The notes below the pieces were generated by a model. That model saw nothing but the letters and a program-made list of their open reading frames with translations, searched no databases and was not told the DNA's origin. 47,932 bases of DNA from Pleurotus djamor. Its lineage: Eukaryota > Basidiomycota > Agaricomycetes > Agaricales > Pleurotaceae. How positions within the stretch are numbered: the first letter of the stretch is position 1; every line of letters starts with the position of its first letter. This document shows, in pieces, positions 1 through 10,499 of the stretch. A program made the translations under genes and the position numbers. The stretch covers positions 1 through 47,932 of the forward strand of contig JAPEVF010000342.1 of the NCBI GenBank assembly GCA_029747585.1, written 5' to 3'.

Positions 1-265
1 CCAAGGAGAGGATATGGCTAAGTCGAAGGAAACGTCGGAGCAGGCGGAGCTCGTCGGAGGAAAGGTAAGAGTAATGGTAAAAGGGGCAAGGATAGGAGTT
101 AGGTGTTAGGGGATGATTGGACCATAACAGTACCTGGAAGTAGCGTTTCTGATACGAGGGATACGAGGGGTTCGTGACATCTCTCTACAGCAGTGGTGGT
201 AGTCCAAAAAAAAGGAGGGAGGATGCAAGGGTCTTGGCTACGAAAAGTAAAAAAACTCCTATTAA
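1..265. other. Window edge, no confident gene
   Basis: No complete gene can be supported here. On the plus strand an open frame from the left edge reaches a good donor (GTAAGA) at about position 66, with an ATG at 14, so this could be the last part of an upstream exon, but too little is visible to say. The rest is A/G-rich and shows no recognisable coding signal. Confidence 0.3.
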
Positions 266-2069
266 TCATCTCCTCGCAGTCAACTCCTTGCAGATCCTCA
301 AAGCCTCACTCCACACCTGCTTGCGAACCTCCATGCTCTGCGACTGCAGGTTGACCGAGGCAATTAGCCGTTGGTCCAATTCGATGATCTCCTCGGCCGA
401 TAATGGACATCCGGGCTCATCACAGACAACCTCATTGAAAGTGGCAGGACGGTTGTTTGAGAAGGGGTTTTCATCGTCCCACTCCTCTTCGTTACGGGCT
501 CGAGAGGATGCCATCAATGTGTCATCCCATTCTACGCCATAATGCTCCAGATCATCCACTTGACCCTCCCTTTCCAGCAGATAGTCCACTCCGCGAACGC
601 CATACTGTTGCATGCCAAAGAGGAACATCTCACTGGGACACTTGTGGCCCGCCCTTCAACCAGGTAACGCGACTTTGTGCATGTTCCAAGCTTGGGCCCA
701 TTGCTGAGTTTCACTGTGCAACACGCCCAGGAAAAGGTGGTGAAGCAACCAGATGTGTCCGAAATTGTCGTGTTCCAACCGCCCGTGTACCTCAAGGTCC
801 TCGAAAAATTCTTTCCACTTTTTCACGATGCCGTGGACGAAGTCAAGCCACAGACGCTCGATACGACAATTGTGAACGCTCCTGGTGTGGGAGTGATGAG
901 AACGGGTGATAACACTGAGAGTGGGGACTTATATAGGCTTACCGTCCATAGATATACGAGCCGCGACCGCGACCTCGATACGTCTCCATCCATTCTGCCA
1001 CATCCCCATTCTCCACCCCATGATCGCCTCGAACGCGACTGGGACATCCGTTTTTGCCTATGGCCTTTAGGAAGACTTGCAGAACAGTGGCCTTGCGATT
1101 GTTCGCACTGATCTGTATGCCTGTGACGTATCGAGATTTGCCATTGATGAAGGCGTGGCACACAAATCTCCAGCGTATGAGATCTATTAACAGTGATTTG
1201 GGGGTCAGCGGCGTAGAGCAAACCTGGAAGGAAACGACATACCATGATTACCGTCATGATGCCACAGTGAATTGACCCCTGGTACCGAGTATTCCCTACG
1301 TACAATCATGTGGTTGTAGAACCTCCCAGGTGTTCCATGGACCCGGCGATAGGCGTCACGTATGCGTTGAATTGAGACTCGGTGACCTCTCGCATTCAAG
1401 GTTCCCTGAATCATTCTTCTCCCGAAGCTGGGGAAGAGTTGAAGTATGCTTACGGCCTCGCTTTCCAACTGAGGGTCGGTGAGGGTGGACATAGGTGGGG
1501 TCATTGAAGTCCAGATTTGCATGGCCTCTCCATCTTCGCCAACTACTTCCTGAGAAACAGGCGCTCCAGGCTGCAGGAGACTGTATTCCACGGCTCGACG
1601 ACGAACGGTGCGAGAACTGATGCCTAGCAGCTGACCAATGACACTTGTACCTCTGTGCATGAGGGCGTGGGCGAGGAATGTGGGATCGATATCTATTTTA
1701 GGTGCTCCCCCGCTGCTCATACGCGTCACCACTGAGAATTGGTTGACTGGAGCTGGATCTGAGGAGACGTCTGCAACGCGTTGGAGATCGCTGACCATAG
1801 CCGCTACATTGTCGCGCAGCGTGACCAGTTCATCCGCTGGGAATATGGCGTGGTGCTGATAATTCGACAGGTTAATGCGTTTCATGAGTCTCCTGCGATG
1901 TATGGACACACACCTCCTCGGCAACCAAGAGAAATCGCCAGACTTGGTTGATTTGCAACTGCAATCTGGCTCGGTCCCCAACCTGTGTCCTCAAAGCCAC
2001 GTCCACTTCGCGGTTCATGACAGAAAAAGCAGCGCGAAATCGATATAATCTTTCTAGGGGATCGTCCAT
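266..2069 (-). CDS. DDE integrase core-domain protein, with one in-frame stop
   Basis: Four exons on the minus strand: 2069-1914, 1855-1243, 1183-943 and 881-266, joined by 58-61 nt GT-AG introns that keep the frame. The conceptual product is about 541 residues. A helix-turn-helix-like stretch (ALMHRGTSVIGQLLGISS) lies near residues 130-160. The integrase fold follows, with D253 in WHHDGNH, D310 in VRGDHGVEN and E345 in RIERLW, that is a DD35E spacing typical of retroviral-type integrases and related transposases. This matches the integrase core-domain proteins widespread in Agaricomycetes, which probably derive from a transposon. An in-frame TGA lies at 656-658 (codon 412), after the catalytic core. 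No plausible intron removes it and the frame continues as coding for another 129 codons, so the copy is probably a recent pseudogene or makes a shortened protein. No terminal repeats were identified around it. Confidence 0.75.
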
Positions 2070-2560
2070 GGTGCTGAAAGGAGGGAGGGCGCCTGTCCAG
2101 GTGGTTCAACTTTCGGATCGGATGCAATCGGTCCAGATAACGATAATCAGCATCTGTTATCTACTTCCTGGTACGAAAGCGTGACTGGATTGTGACTTGG
2201 CGATGTCCGTGGCGATTCTTGATGTACAATGAGTCCGGCCTGGCCGGTCGGGGGAACCACATTGCAGTCATTTGCGCCCAAGAAGCGCACTCTGCACTTC
2301 TTTTGCCAGTCATTGTTGCTCGCTTTGATACACGTGCTCAGAATGCGACGGCACAACGTGTGCTTCATCTGACTTATTTTGGGAATTGACTTTGAGTCGA
2401 CACATTCATGGGCTTGCATGTGTACAACGTTGTCGAGCCTCGATGTCGACGCCGATATCATGCGTCTGATGCTAAGATCGGTGGTTTAGGGCAAGAGGTA
2501 TGAATATAAAACAACCTCTTACTTGCATTGAATCGTTCACGCTTGCACATCCCAGAATCC
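2070..2560. promoter_or_regulatory. Divergent intergenic region
   Basis: This 491-bp region separates the start of the minus-strand integrase-like gene from the start of the plus-strand HSP20-like gene and must hold both 5' regions. A TATA-like TATAAAAC is seen at 2505-2512, about 55 nt before the HSP20-like ATG. No gene is seen inside. Confidence 0.5.
2505..2512 (+). promoter_or_regulatory. TATA-like box of the HSP20-like gene
   Basis: TATAAAAC sits about 55 nt upstream of the ATG at 2561, a suitable distance for a core promoter. The transcription start is inferred, not seen. Confidence 0.45.
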
Positions 2561-3535
2561 ATGTCCTCCGTGCGTCCAAAATCAGTCGAATCACAGTTCA
2601 TCCGCACTAACATCTCTTTCAGACCCACTACACGACGCCCCGTTGGGCATCAACGGAACAACGCAAGCTGCTTCATCGCTTTCTCCCTACACTTCAGCGT
2701 TTAACCAAAGGCCCGGATCGAGAAAAAGAGCGTAAACGTCTGACTAAACGCTGGCGCAAGAAGTGGGCGTTAGACGCTGCCACCAACAAAGTGAGTATTA
2801 TGGATGGATTTTCAATTGAAGTCGGACTGACTAAGAAACAGCGTATCAGTTCTTTTACCCGCTCCCTTAAGCCCCAAAGTCGCAAGAGGGAGCTCAGCCG
2901 ACGTCGTCGCCCTTTGACTGTCGAGGCTGGCAGTAGTACGGACGCCATGGAACTCGATGACAAATCGTCGGTGATGGAAGACAGTGACCAAGACGACGAA
3001 TTGACAGACGACGAAGTCCTTTCGCCCAAGGCATTCAACAGCAATTTGACCCCGGACATCGCGTCCACTGCTGGCAAGTATTCTCTGATCATCGTCACTA
3101 TCGCCCTTGCCTCACTTTCTTGAATAAGATGAGCATCCTGTCCCATCTTTCGCATGCGCTGCCTCCCACCACTATGTTCGTCATAAGCTGGACGTTGAAA
3201 ATAACGTTGATTACGCATTCGTGCCCGTTCCTGGTTGCACCAAGCAATCCATTCGCGTCAAGCTATGTGGGGACAAGTTGTATGTCACAGGCGACCCCGT
3301 CTTGGCTGATGAACACCGAGAATTGGTTGGGTTTGAGTTTGATGAAATACAGACTGAGGTGGAAGTTGCACGAGGTGTCGTGGTAAGGGATATGTTTGGC
3401 GAGAGGATATTGTGATTGCTCACCTTTGGTTAGCGCGACGACGTTCAAGTCACGGTGAAGAACGGCATGCTGGTTGTGAAATCACCTATCCTCGTGACCA
3501 GTGAATATAGCATCCCCATCGACTCATCGAACTGA
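2561..3535 (+). CDS. HSP20-like (alpha-crystallin-type) chaperone-domain protein
   Basis: Five exons: 2561-2569, 2623-2790, 2842-3073, 3129-3382 and 3434-3535, giving 254 residues. The N-terminal half is very basic (residues 15-85, rich in K and R), then a short acidic stretch follows (SSVMEDSDQDDELTDDE). The last 100 residues have the beta-sandwich pattern of HSP20-like domains: DYAFVPVPGCTKQSIRVK, KLYVTGDPV, then DDVQVTVKNGMLVVK and a final IPI motif, which resembles the I-x-I/V tail of small heat-shock proteins. The third intron works only with a GC donor (GCAAGT at 3074); with the neighbouring GT the frame breaks by one base. The likely role is in protein folding, or as a nuclear adaptor given the basic half, but this is inference. 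The first exon encodes only three residues (MSS). Confidence 0.7.
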
Positions 3536-4002
3536 AGTGAGCGTAGTTGGACCATCTTCTCTTTCTCGGGGAGGGATGTTCTTGACAAGAGAACGTTATC
3601 ATCCTTTTTCAGCCATTGCGTTCAATCTGACAGATATTTGAGCAATTTGTTTTTGGTCGGGAATATGATGGATTCTACGCACCCGTTTCATTTGTAATGC
3701 CAGCGTTGTTGTCACCCGTGTCCTCGTACATTCTGTGCTTCGGTCTACATGGCAGCATGAATATCATGTATACCCAAATTTCACTGAAAGCACACCTAAT
3801 GCCTACACATTGCCCCTCCCTCCGGCTTGATTTCATGACATTGTCTAAGCTAACCAGCTGTCAAGACCCTGCTACAAAAAGATATTGTACACATTACAAC
3901 GAGCCAGCAGCCTGGTAAAGAAAGAGCCTCTCAATCAGACATGATGTTCCAAAATTAAACAAGATGGTCGATGGGAAGTATCGTATGCTGTCAAACCGTT
4001 CG
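3536..4002. other. Convergent intergenic region
   Basis: This holds the 3' flanks of the HSP20-like gene (plus) and the histone-tail-like gene (minus). No coding or structured feature is seen. Confidence 0.5.
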
Positions 4003-6228
4003 TCAATGCAGCCCGCCTTGCCATTCAGCGATATCTCCGGAGAAACAGAGGGACCCGATATCATAATACCCCCAAAGATTCGGTTGCATGAAAAGCAACC
4101 GTGTTCGCTCTGCTAGTGGATAGGCACAAGCACTGACGAATCCGTATTTGCCTTCATGGACTGTGTCGCCCTCGATGTCGGGTCCTATGATTACCACTCG
4201 AGCAGCGACAATGAAGATTGACGGTTTTTGCAGAGGATCCAAATACATGATCTTGAAGAGTCGGTTTGTTTGATCTTGCACTCGCACGTTCACAGAGCTT
4301 CTCTCATCGACCAGGGCTTTCGTTACCACCACCGTCCCTTCCATCCCTTCATATCTTCCGGCACGGTATGCTGCACGATGCACTCCATTGACGTCCCCTT
4401 CAGTTGTTCCTCGTATGACAACCTTGACCTTGGAGTTGATTGGCACCTTGAGCAACCAGTGAACTACGGGTGGTGTTATGTATGATTGGAAACCAGTTGC
4501 TGTCTCTGAACTCACCTTTGGCAGGGGCCCTCATTTCATCTCGACCTGGACGCCATATGTGCTCATCTACGTCCACATCACTTTCAGCCTCTGGTGTTCG
4601 CGGACGCTTCTGGCCGGGCGGAAATCGAGGAGGATCAGGTTTACCGCCTCGGGTCTTGACCACTTCGATTTTGAGCGATCGAACACACCGACAAATGGGA
4701 CACATTGTTGGCAAAGTCACCCCGTATGGCGATGATTTAGCTTGCGCCCAATAGAAACGCATGGCTAGCATACGTCCTCGCCTTTTCGGATCGCGCGCAA
4801 TGAGAACCATGTCAGAGGATTCTCCCAAGAACAGAGACCCTCCAAGGATGGTGGGGATTGACACAGGGAAGGGCGAGCATCTGACGTAGGACTGCACAAG
4901 ATAGTTCCCTACGAAGGTTCGGGCGATACTCGGTTGAAACGACTGGTTGGTGAAAGAAAAGATTTCCTTGAAGCATCCTCTGAACCAGAGAATGAGGGCC
5001 AGCTTAACGATAATGCGCGACGACGTACTTGTTAACAGAGTCCAACATCCAATCACGGGTTTGTTCATGTCCGTCTATGCCCTTGCATACGAAGAACATG
5101 AGCGTTGAACGATCTTTCTTCTTCATAGGCTGCATCAAGTCTTCGACAAACAATCGCGGCAACAGCTGTGGTATGCAATGCTACACGTCAGTGAGAAATG
5201 GGTGACAAGCCGATGTACTTGCCTCCTGCGGATCGTAACTGGCACCCGGGTCGATGACCTTCCCGTCCTTGTCATGGACGACGGGAGCATGTTGCAAGCA
5301 ACCGCCCTCGCCCACATGAGTCATAAAAATGACTATGACCTGCTTTGTGGCATCGCTGAAAGACTAGGTAAGCAACATTGTCACCTCCCATAACATCCAC
5401 TCACCCTTTAACCGCCTTAATCACACCAGCCAGTTGGCGTTTGTACTCGGTATCTCCTCGTTTGTTGGAGTTGAAGAAAATGGAGAACGTGAGCAGTTGT
5501 CCGCCGTCTCTCCCGAAGTATGGTTCCAGGTAAGAGTGGGCGTCAATCATTGGCTGATCCATCGTCTCACAGCCTTCCAAAGCTAGGAAGAGGAGAACCG
5601 TGGTCGGGGTGTTGATGGGGGCAAAGAATACGGAGCCTGTGCGACGCACTGCCACGACGAGATCCTTAACCGGATTTTGGGCCTTGTCGTAGAATCCCTG
5701 GAGACAGTGAGCTTACCACACTGGAACACATTTCGTCCCGAAACTCACATAGTAGCTAGTCTTCACCGGAGGAATGTGTGCAGCGTCGCGATCGTTGTGC
5801 CATCTTGGGCAGACGAAATCATGCTCCTCCGCTTCGGCTTCGCTGGTGATTTGGAGACAACCATTGGCGGTTGGATCTTCGATGAAGAGGCCATCGTCGC
5901 GCGGCGGAACAACGACATAGCACATCCACTGGTCGCATACGCTGCAACATATGACGTCGCCGCCATTTTGACATCCAGTACACAACTGTCGAAGATTAGC
6001 ATTGCCCTCCCAAATATTGCGGCCACTCACAGAGCTCTTATGAACCTCCTTTGGAGGGTCGAGCATGTAAGGACGCATACTCGCTTTCTGCAGGGATGCT
6101 TTCTTCGCAGCGACAGACGCGGTCTTCTGTACCTTGGATGAAGCGGCCGTCAAAGTGGCGGTCGATGGTGCTTTCCTAGGTGCAGTGCCGTCCACGGATT
6201 TCGACGCAGTTTGCTTGGTCCTTGCCAT
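4003..6228 (-). CDS. Histone H3 tail-mimic protein with degenerate PHD-like finger
   Basis: Six exons on the minus strand: 6228-5749, 5697-5405, 5355-5223, 5180-5029, 4979-4516 and 4463-4003, all in phase, giving 660 residues. The protein starts M-ARTKQTASKSVDGTAPRK, a near copy of the histone H3 N-terminus: K4, K9, S10, R17 and K18 are kept, while R8 is Ser and K14 is Thr. A basic Ala/Ser-rich linker follows to residue 60. Residues 83-144 hold a cysteine cluster (C83, C86, C94, C95, C98, C103, C124, C140, H144) with the GGD-x-ICC-x2-C look of a PHD finger but without a full C4HC3 set. The middle (160-400) is not recognised. There is a CPICRC motif near 470, a basic Pro-rich stretch (GQKRPRTPEAE), and a C-terminal part with KOW/SH3-like beta repeats (about 510-600). 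No histone fold is present. Intron 3 has a textbook GC donor (AG|GCAAGT at 5222). A chromatin-associated role is inferred from the tail only. Confidence 0.8.
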
Positions 6229-6278
6229 GGTGTCAGAGAGGAATGGGTGGCACCGGAAGGTTTTAGCCGACACGCGCA

Positions 6279-6285
6279 TTTTATA
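6279..6285 (-). promoter_or_regulatory. TATA-like box of the H3-tail-mimic gene
   Basis: TATAAAA on the minus strand, about 50 nt upstream of the ATG at 6228. Confidence 0.4.
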
Positions 6286-6289
6286 ACCA

Positions 6290-7730
6290 AGTTCCCTGAG
6301 CGACACGGTCACGTGACTTTTTCCAACGACAAAAAAAAGGGTGTGGGGCATGATCGAAGCGAAGACTCGTCCTTGCAAGGGGTCAAATGTATTTGTGGTG
6401 GTATGAAGGGCTGTGGGGGCAGTGTGTAAAGTAAAGTCTAGTGCTCAAGCAATGAAGGATAACTGTAGCTAAAGCACCTGATGACTTCACGCGCGAGGCT
6501 TGGGCCCAGCCATCGCACGATCCATCATCCTGTGGTTTCATAAATAAAGAAGCTAATCTACGGCAGGCGGCAAAAGGAGCCACGACAAGCTACACGAAAA
6601 GGACGTCAGTACGATATCAGTCACCAAGAAGCAGCATACCTTCAACGACCGGGGGTCGGGCCGCCACAGGACATATGTGTAACACACGTATACAATGAAA
6701 CAGAGGACTATGGAGGAAGTGAATAGTATCAGTGAAGATGAAATACACACAACAGGGACACGGGCTCACCCAAGGAATACCCCACCGGAATACCAAACGT
6801 CGATTGACGAACGGAAGACTTCAGGACGTAAAGGGAAACATCATTGCATGTTGCGATACGAGGTGTTGCGTCGTTGGGGGACGGGCCATACCTATCATCG
6901 ATAAGCATGGGGTACAGAGACCAGGGGGGTGAATACACATACGTAGGTGCGATCGTCTTCCCAAACCTTATGTGGTACTTGTGAGGACGCGCCAGAGACA
7001 AGGACAAAGATGATTTTCAAGGGAATGCTGCCAACGCTACAGTAAGCCCATAGCGACGCGTAGCAACAGTCGAGACTTACAAGTTTGGGTATATTGGGGG
7101 CGTGGGTACGATAGAACACGCCCGAGGGCAGAGAGGAGGGACACATTGACTCCGATGAAGGACTGTGTAGGGGCAGAAATTAGGTCAAAGGCGTGTGGGG
7201 TACGGAAGGGACCAACGACGTTGTTGTTCATGGGGGCATCGGTTAAGGAAAGCACGCCCGAAGGCAGGGAGAGACCAGAGGAAAGGTATGTTTCGAGTCA
7301 TCATCTTGCTCTTGAGTTCCTTCCGATGACTGGTACTTGCGACAGAGCTGAATCTGACGCGTTCCCGGCAGAGACCCATGCGAAAAGTCTCTGGAGACGA
7401 GTTTGGCCGTATGCCAGCTCGTCCCGTACGGTGCTTTCCGAGGGGTCGAACGAACGCGAATGTCGTCGACCAACCAAACTGCAACGTGATGCAGCCGGTT
7501 CGCTACCAAGGAAAGCACCCACTGGAGGCCCCAACCAAGGAGTTGGGGCGAAGNAAAAAAACATGGTCTGCGGCCACGTACCTTTTATCAGTTCCGTGGT
7601 TCGCATCACGTGTCCATGATTGATGCCGAACACAGCCTTCGGTCCGTAAGTCACCGTTGTTCGATCGCTGCGACATGACGTCACTTTGGTTCGTTTTCTT
7701 CAACACCGGCCCAGTCTCCTTGCAGTAGCG
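6290..7730. other. No confident gene
   Basis: Open frames exist on the minus strand (for example 7255-7037, with a good GTAAGT donor near 7080, and 7007-6729), but no in-frame splicing joins them into a convincing protein and none resembles a known family. They may be remains of a decayed gene. One N occurs at 7554. Confidence 0.4.
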
Positions 7731-7776
7731 TTAGAGTCGAGTGACAGGTTGTACCAGTACGTGAAGACATATATTT

Positions 7777-7976
7777 CGAGGTCTAATCAACGGCCTCTAA
7801 TACACTCACTCATCCCCATCTGCCTACACTGCAGATCGGGGAGTACTTAAGTTGACACACAAGGATACTTTCCACCCATTCACCTCGCTTGCAGGGTTCC
7901 AGAGATCTCGAGGTCTCACCGACGACCTCGAGTACACCTACTCATCCCCATCTGCCTACACTACAGATCGGGGAGT
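7777..7976 (+). repeat. 68-bp direct duplication (two copies)
   Basis: Positions 7777-7844 and 7909-7976 are near-identical 68-bp copies beginning CGAGGTCT and ending CTCATCCCCATCTGCCTACA plus CAGATCGGGGAGT, offset by 132 bp. The differences lie mainly in the middle of the unit. Function is unknown. Confidence 0.75.
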
Positions 7977-8289
7977 GAGTTCTACAAATGGTCAGTCCCG
8001 CCAGGTAAGCAAATCCAGTCAAATTCACGCACAAAAGAATACTTACCTCTGTGTTACCTAGGCCCTGGAACTCCGAGCCCCCCAACGCCGGGTATAGTGT
8101 ACACCACCTATATATCCATCACCCATAGGAGAGCGATATGCCGGGCTACGATTGATATATTCCGGAGTTCCTACATGGCTGGCGTACCTCTGGCCGAGTT
8201 TGCAAGAGGAAACAAGAAGACATGGCCGTTCTAGCCATGGCCTTCCCGTGGTCCAAGTCCAATTACCAAAAACGGCAATCGTAACACTG

Positions 8290-8545
8290 TCCAAGGGTTC
8301 GGAAAGGCGATCTAGGGTTGAGGTAAGTCGATTCAAGGCACACGCATCACGTTTTACTGGCTAATTATCGCGNTTTTTCATCTGTCCACCTCCCCACAGC
8401 AAATCTTCTTTCCGACCTGACATCTTGATCGAAGAACGTCCTTATGCTTGGACAGCAAAGGTAAGCAGTCTACACTTGTCTTGACACCGTTGATAAAGTG
8501 CTAACAAACCTAATTTAGAAGATATCCTTGATTCTTCGCTAGACC
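8290..8545 (+). pseudogene. Possible exon chain of a decayed gene
   Basis: Two good introns (GTAAGTCG...CACAG at about 8322-8399, GTAAGCAG...TTTAG at about 8461-8519) join three pieces into one frame of about 35 codons, including FRPDILIEERPYAWTAK, bounded by stops on both sides. The pattern is that of a real spliced gene, but no start or family is found. The N at 8373 lies inside the first intron. Confidence 0.3.
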
Positions 8546-8982
8546 ACCCACAACTTCGCGAATAAACATGGAACGCCGCAACGCTGGCCGTATTCAACCA
8601 CATCCCCGAGTCCCTGTTCCATGTCGTCACCTACCACCGAGTTTTCGAAAGGATAGAACGGGTCCTTGAAAATCCCTCCCTCACCCACCTCCCGCCCAAA
8701 ATCTTGATTTACTCGATCCATACTCGCTGCCTCCGGCCGATTCTTGCTGTGCCTTGAAGGGACGTCATACACGCACGTTCTCATGAGGTTTAACAAACGC
8801 TAACATACGAAGTTCAGCCGTGACGAATGCATCTCCCCCCGACTGACCACCAAATCACAAATAACTCACCAACGCCGAAACGCCGGAGGAAACCCAGTAC
8901 ATCCTCGAGGTCGTACGACATCTGTGCACCCTGTCCCTGGCTCGCAAGAGTGTGGGACGTGTTTTCGGCAATTCGACCATGG

Positions 8983-9015
8983 ACGTCCTCCATGGTCGAA
9001 TTTCTGCAATCTGTT
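8983..9015. repeat. Perfect inverted repeat, 14-bp arms
   Basis: AATTCGACCATGGA, a 5-nt spacer, then its exact reverse complement TCCATGGTCGAATT. It would fold into a stable hairpin. It lies inside one of the repeat units. Confidence 0.8.
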
Positions 9016-9356
9016 GGAAGCGCCTACACCTGCTTCCATCCGTATTTCGTGTGCCCGAGTGGTTTTTCGAGGTCCCGCATCCGAGGGGTGGNTTATGATT
9101 GNNCTACTAAAACTTCAAGTCAGGCTCTCGCAAACACATAACAAGATGAACATGACACATTCCTTCAAGGTGGCGCGTCGTTTGAACCAAACGGATAAGG
9201 GTCGAGCGAGCTGATTGCCCATTTACATAAGGAAGGGAGAAATCAGAAAATCAAAGATATGCGNGTAACAAACACAATACCAGCTTCGAAGCAACTGACA
9301 TACATTTCGTAGAGATCCTACGACCATGCCCCCCGCGTTCTTCTGCTGTTTCCAGG

Positions 9357-9399
9357 CATTTTCACAATTTCGACCATGAACGTCGAAATTGTGAAAATT
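9357..9399. repeat. Perfect inverted repeat, 17-bp arms
   Basis: ATTTTCACAATTTCGAC, a 7-nt loop (CATGAAC), then its exact reverse complement. It occupies the same place in its repeat unit as the palindrome near 8983. A third, imperfect one lies near 9635-9690. Confidence 0.8.
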
Positions 9400-10499
9400 C
9401 GATGTATCCTTTCGTAAACATGGGTGAACGTACGCACATGATGTAGGAACTCGGGGGTATGGCTTGATTTGGCCAGCGTTTTGGCGTTTTGAAGTTATTC
9501 AAGAATTTTTGCGATGACATGAAAAACAAAGATAGGTGAGTAACACAAGCACACACGGCTATGGAATAACTCACATATGGTTCGCATAAGTTGTCCGTGC
9601 ATTTGCCCTGCGCTCGCCGGGCGTCTCTAGCCACTTTCAAGATTTCGACCAAGGAGGACGTTCATGGCCGAGATTTTGAAGACTCGACCAACCCCTTCNC
9701 AACCTTGGGTATACACACGCGCATGACGGGATAACTCGGGTGTATAGTTTTGATCCCCCAGCGTTACGGGGTTCGGGTGTTATTCAAGCATTTCCGATCG
9801 GTCGGGGGGGAAAGCCAAAGGTATTGTCCTTCGTATCGGTGTGAGTGGTTTGTAACCGACATTCAACGATTGATAGATCACTTACCCTCAATGTGACACA
9901 AGAACCTAAGCGATCCATCAAGATTCGAGCTCGGAAATCGAAAAATTCAAGATTTTGCGCGGGTTGGATGACCTCGGGCGAAAATGGCACAATCACGATC
10001 TGGTCTTTCGTAAGCACGGTTGGAGATGCGTGTGTGGTCCAGGAACTCGGAGTATAGTCACGTTAGGCCAGCGTAGCGGCGTTGGTGAGTTATTCGAAGA
10101 TTTGTGCGGCGGCGGAGGCAGATGGGATGGATGGACATGGTCTGGATTTCGTTGTCAGTGCTTAGTGAATGATGTCAGACGGTGTAAGGGTGACGTACCG
10201 TGAAGTTTCAACGATAATCTAACCGTTCATTCTAGATTTGAACAGAGAAATCAAGAATTCTGTGTGGGGGAGGGGAAAAATGAAAAAGGAGACTCGTGAG
10301 TGATATAGTCATCAAAGTGGCTCAGGAACACTCACATTATCGTAACAGATCATCCCGTATCGCTTCCGCCCATGGCTTTTCGAAGATTTGAGATTCTCGG
10401 TCAAGGGGAGGACCAGAACACCGAAATCGCAATTTTGCGACTAGCTTTCCGTAAGGTCGTTCAGGGATGCAGGGATGATGTAGGACGTCGTGCGTACCA

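Noticed and set aside
3078..3128. GT-AG version of intron 3 in the HSP20-like gene
   Set aside because: It shifts the frame and meets TGA at once; the GC donor four bases upstream keeps the frame.
4003..6228. Annotation as a histone H3 gene
   Set aside because: Only the first about 20 residues match; no histone fold follows and the protein is about 660 residues long.
7037..7255. Membrane-protein exon on the minus strand
   Set aside because: The good donor after it cannot be joined in frame to the next hydrophobic piece; all combinations meet stops.
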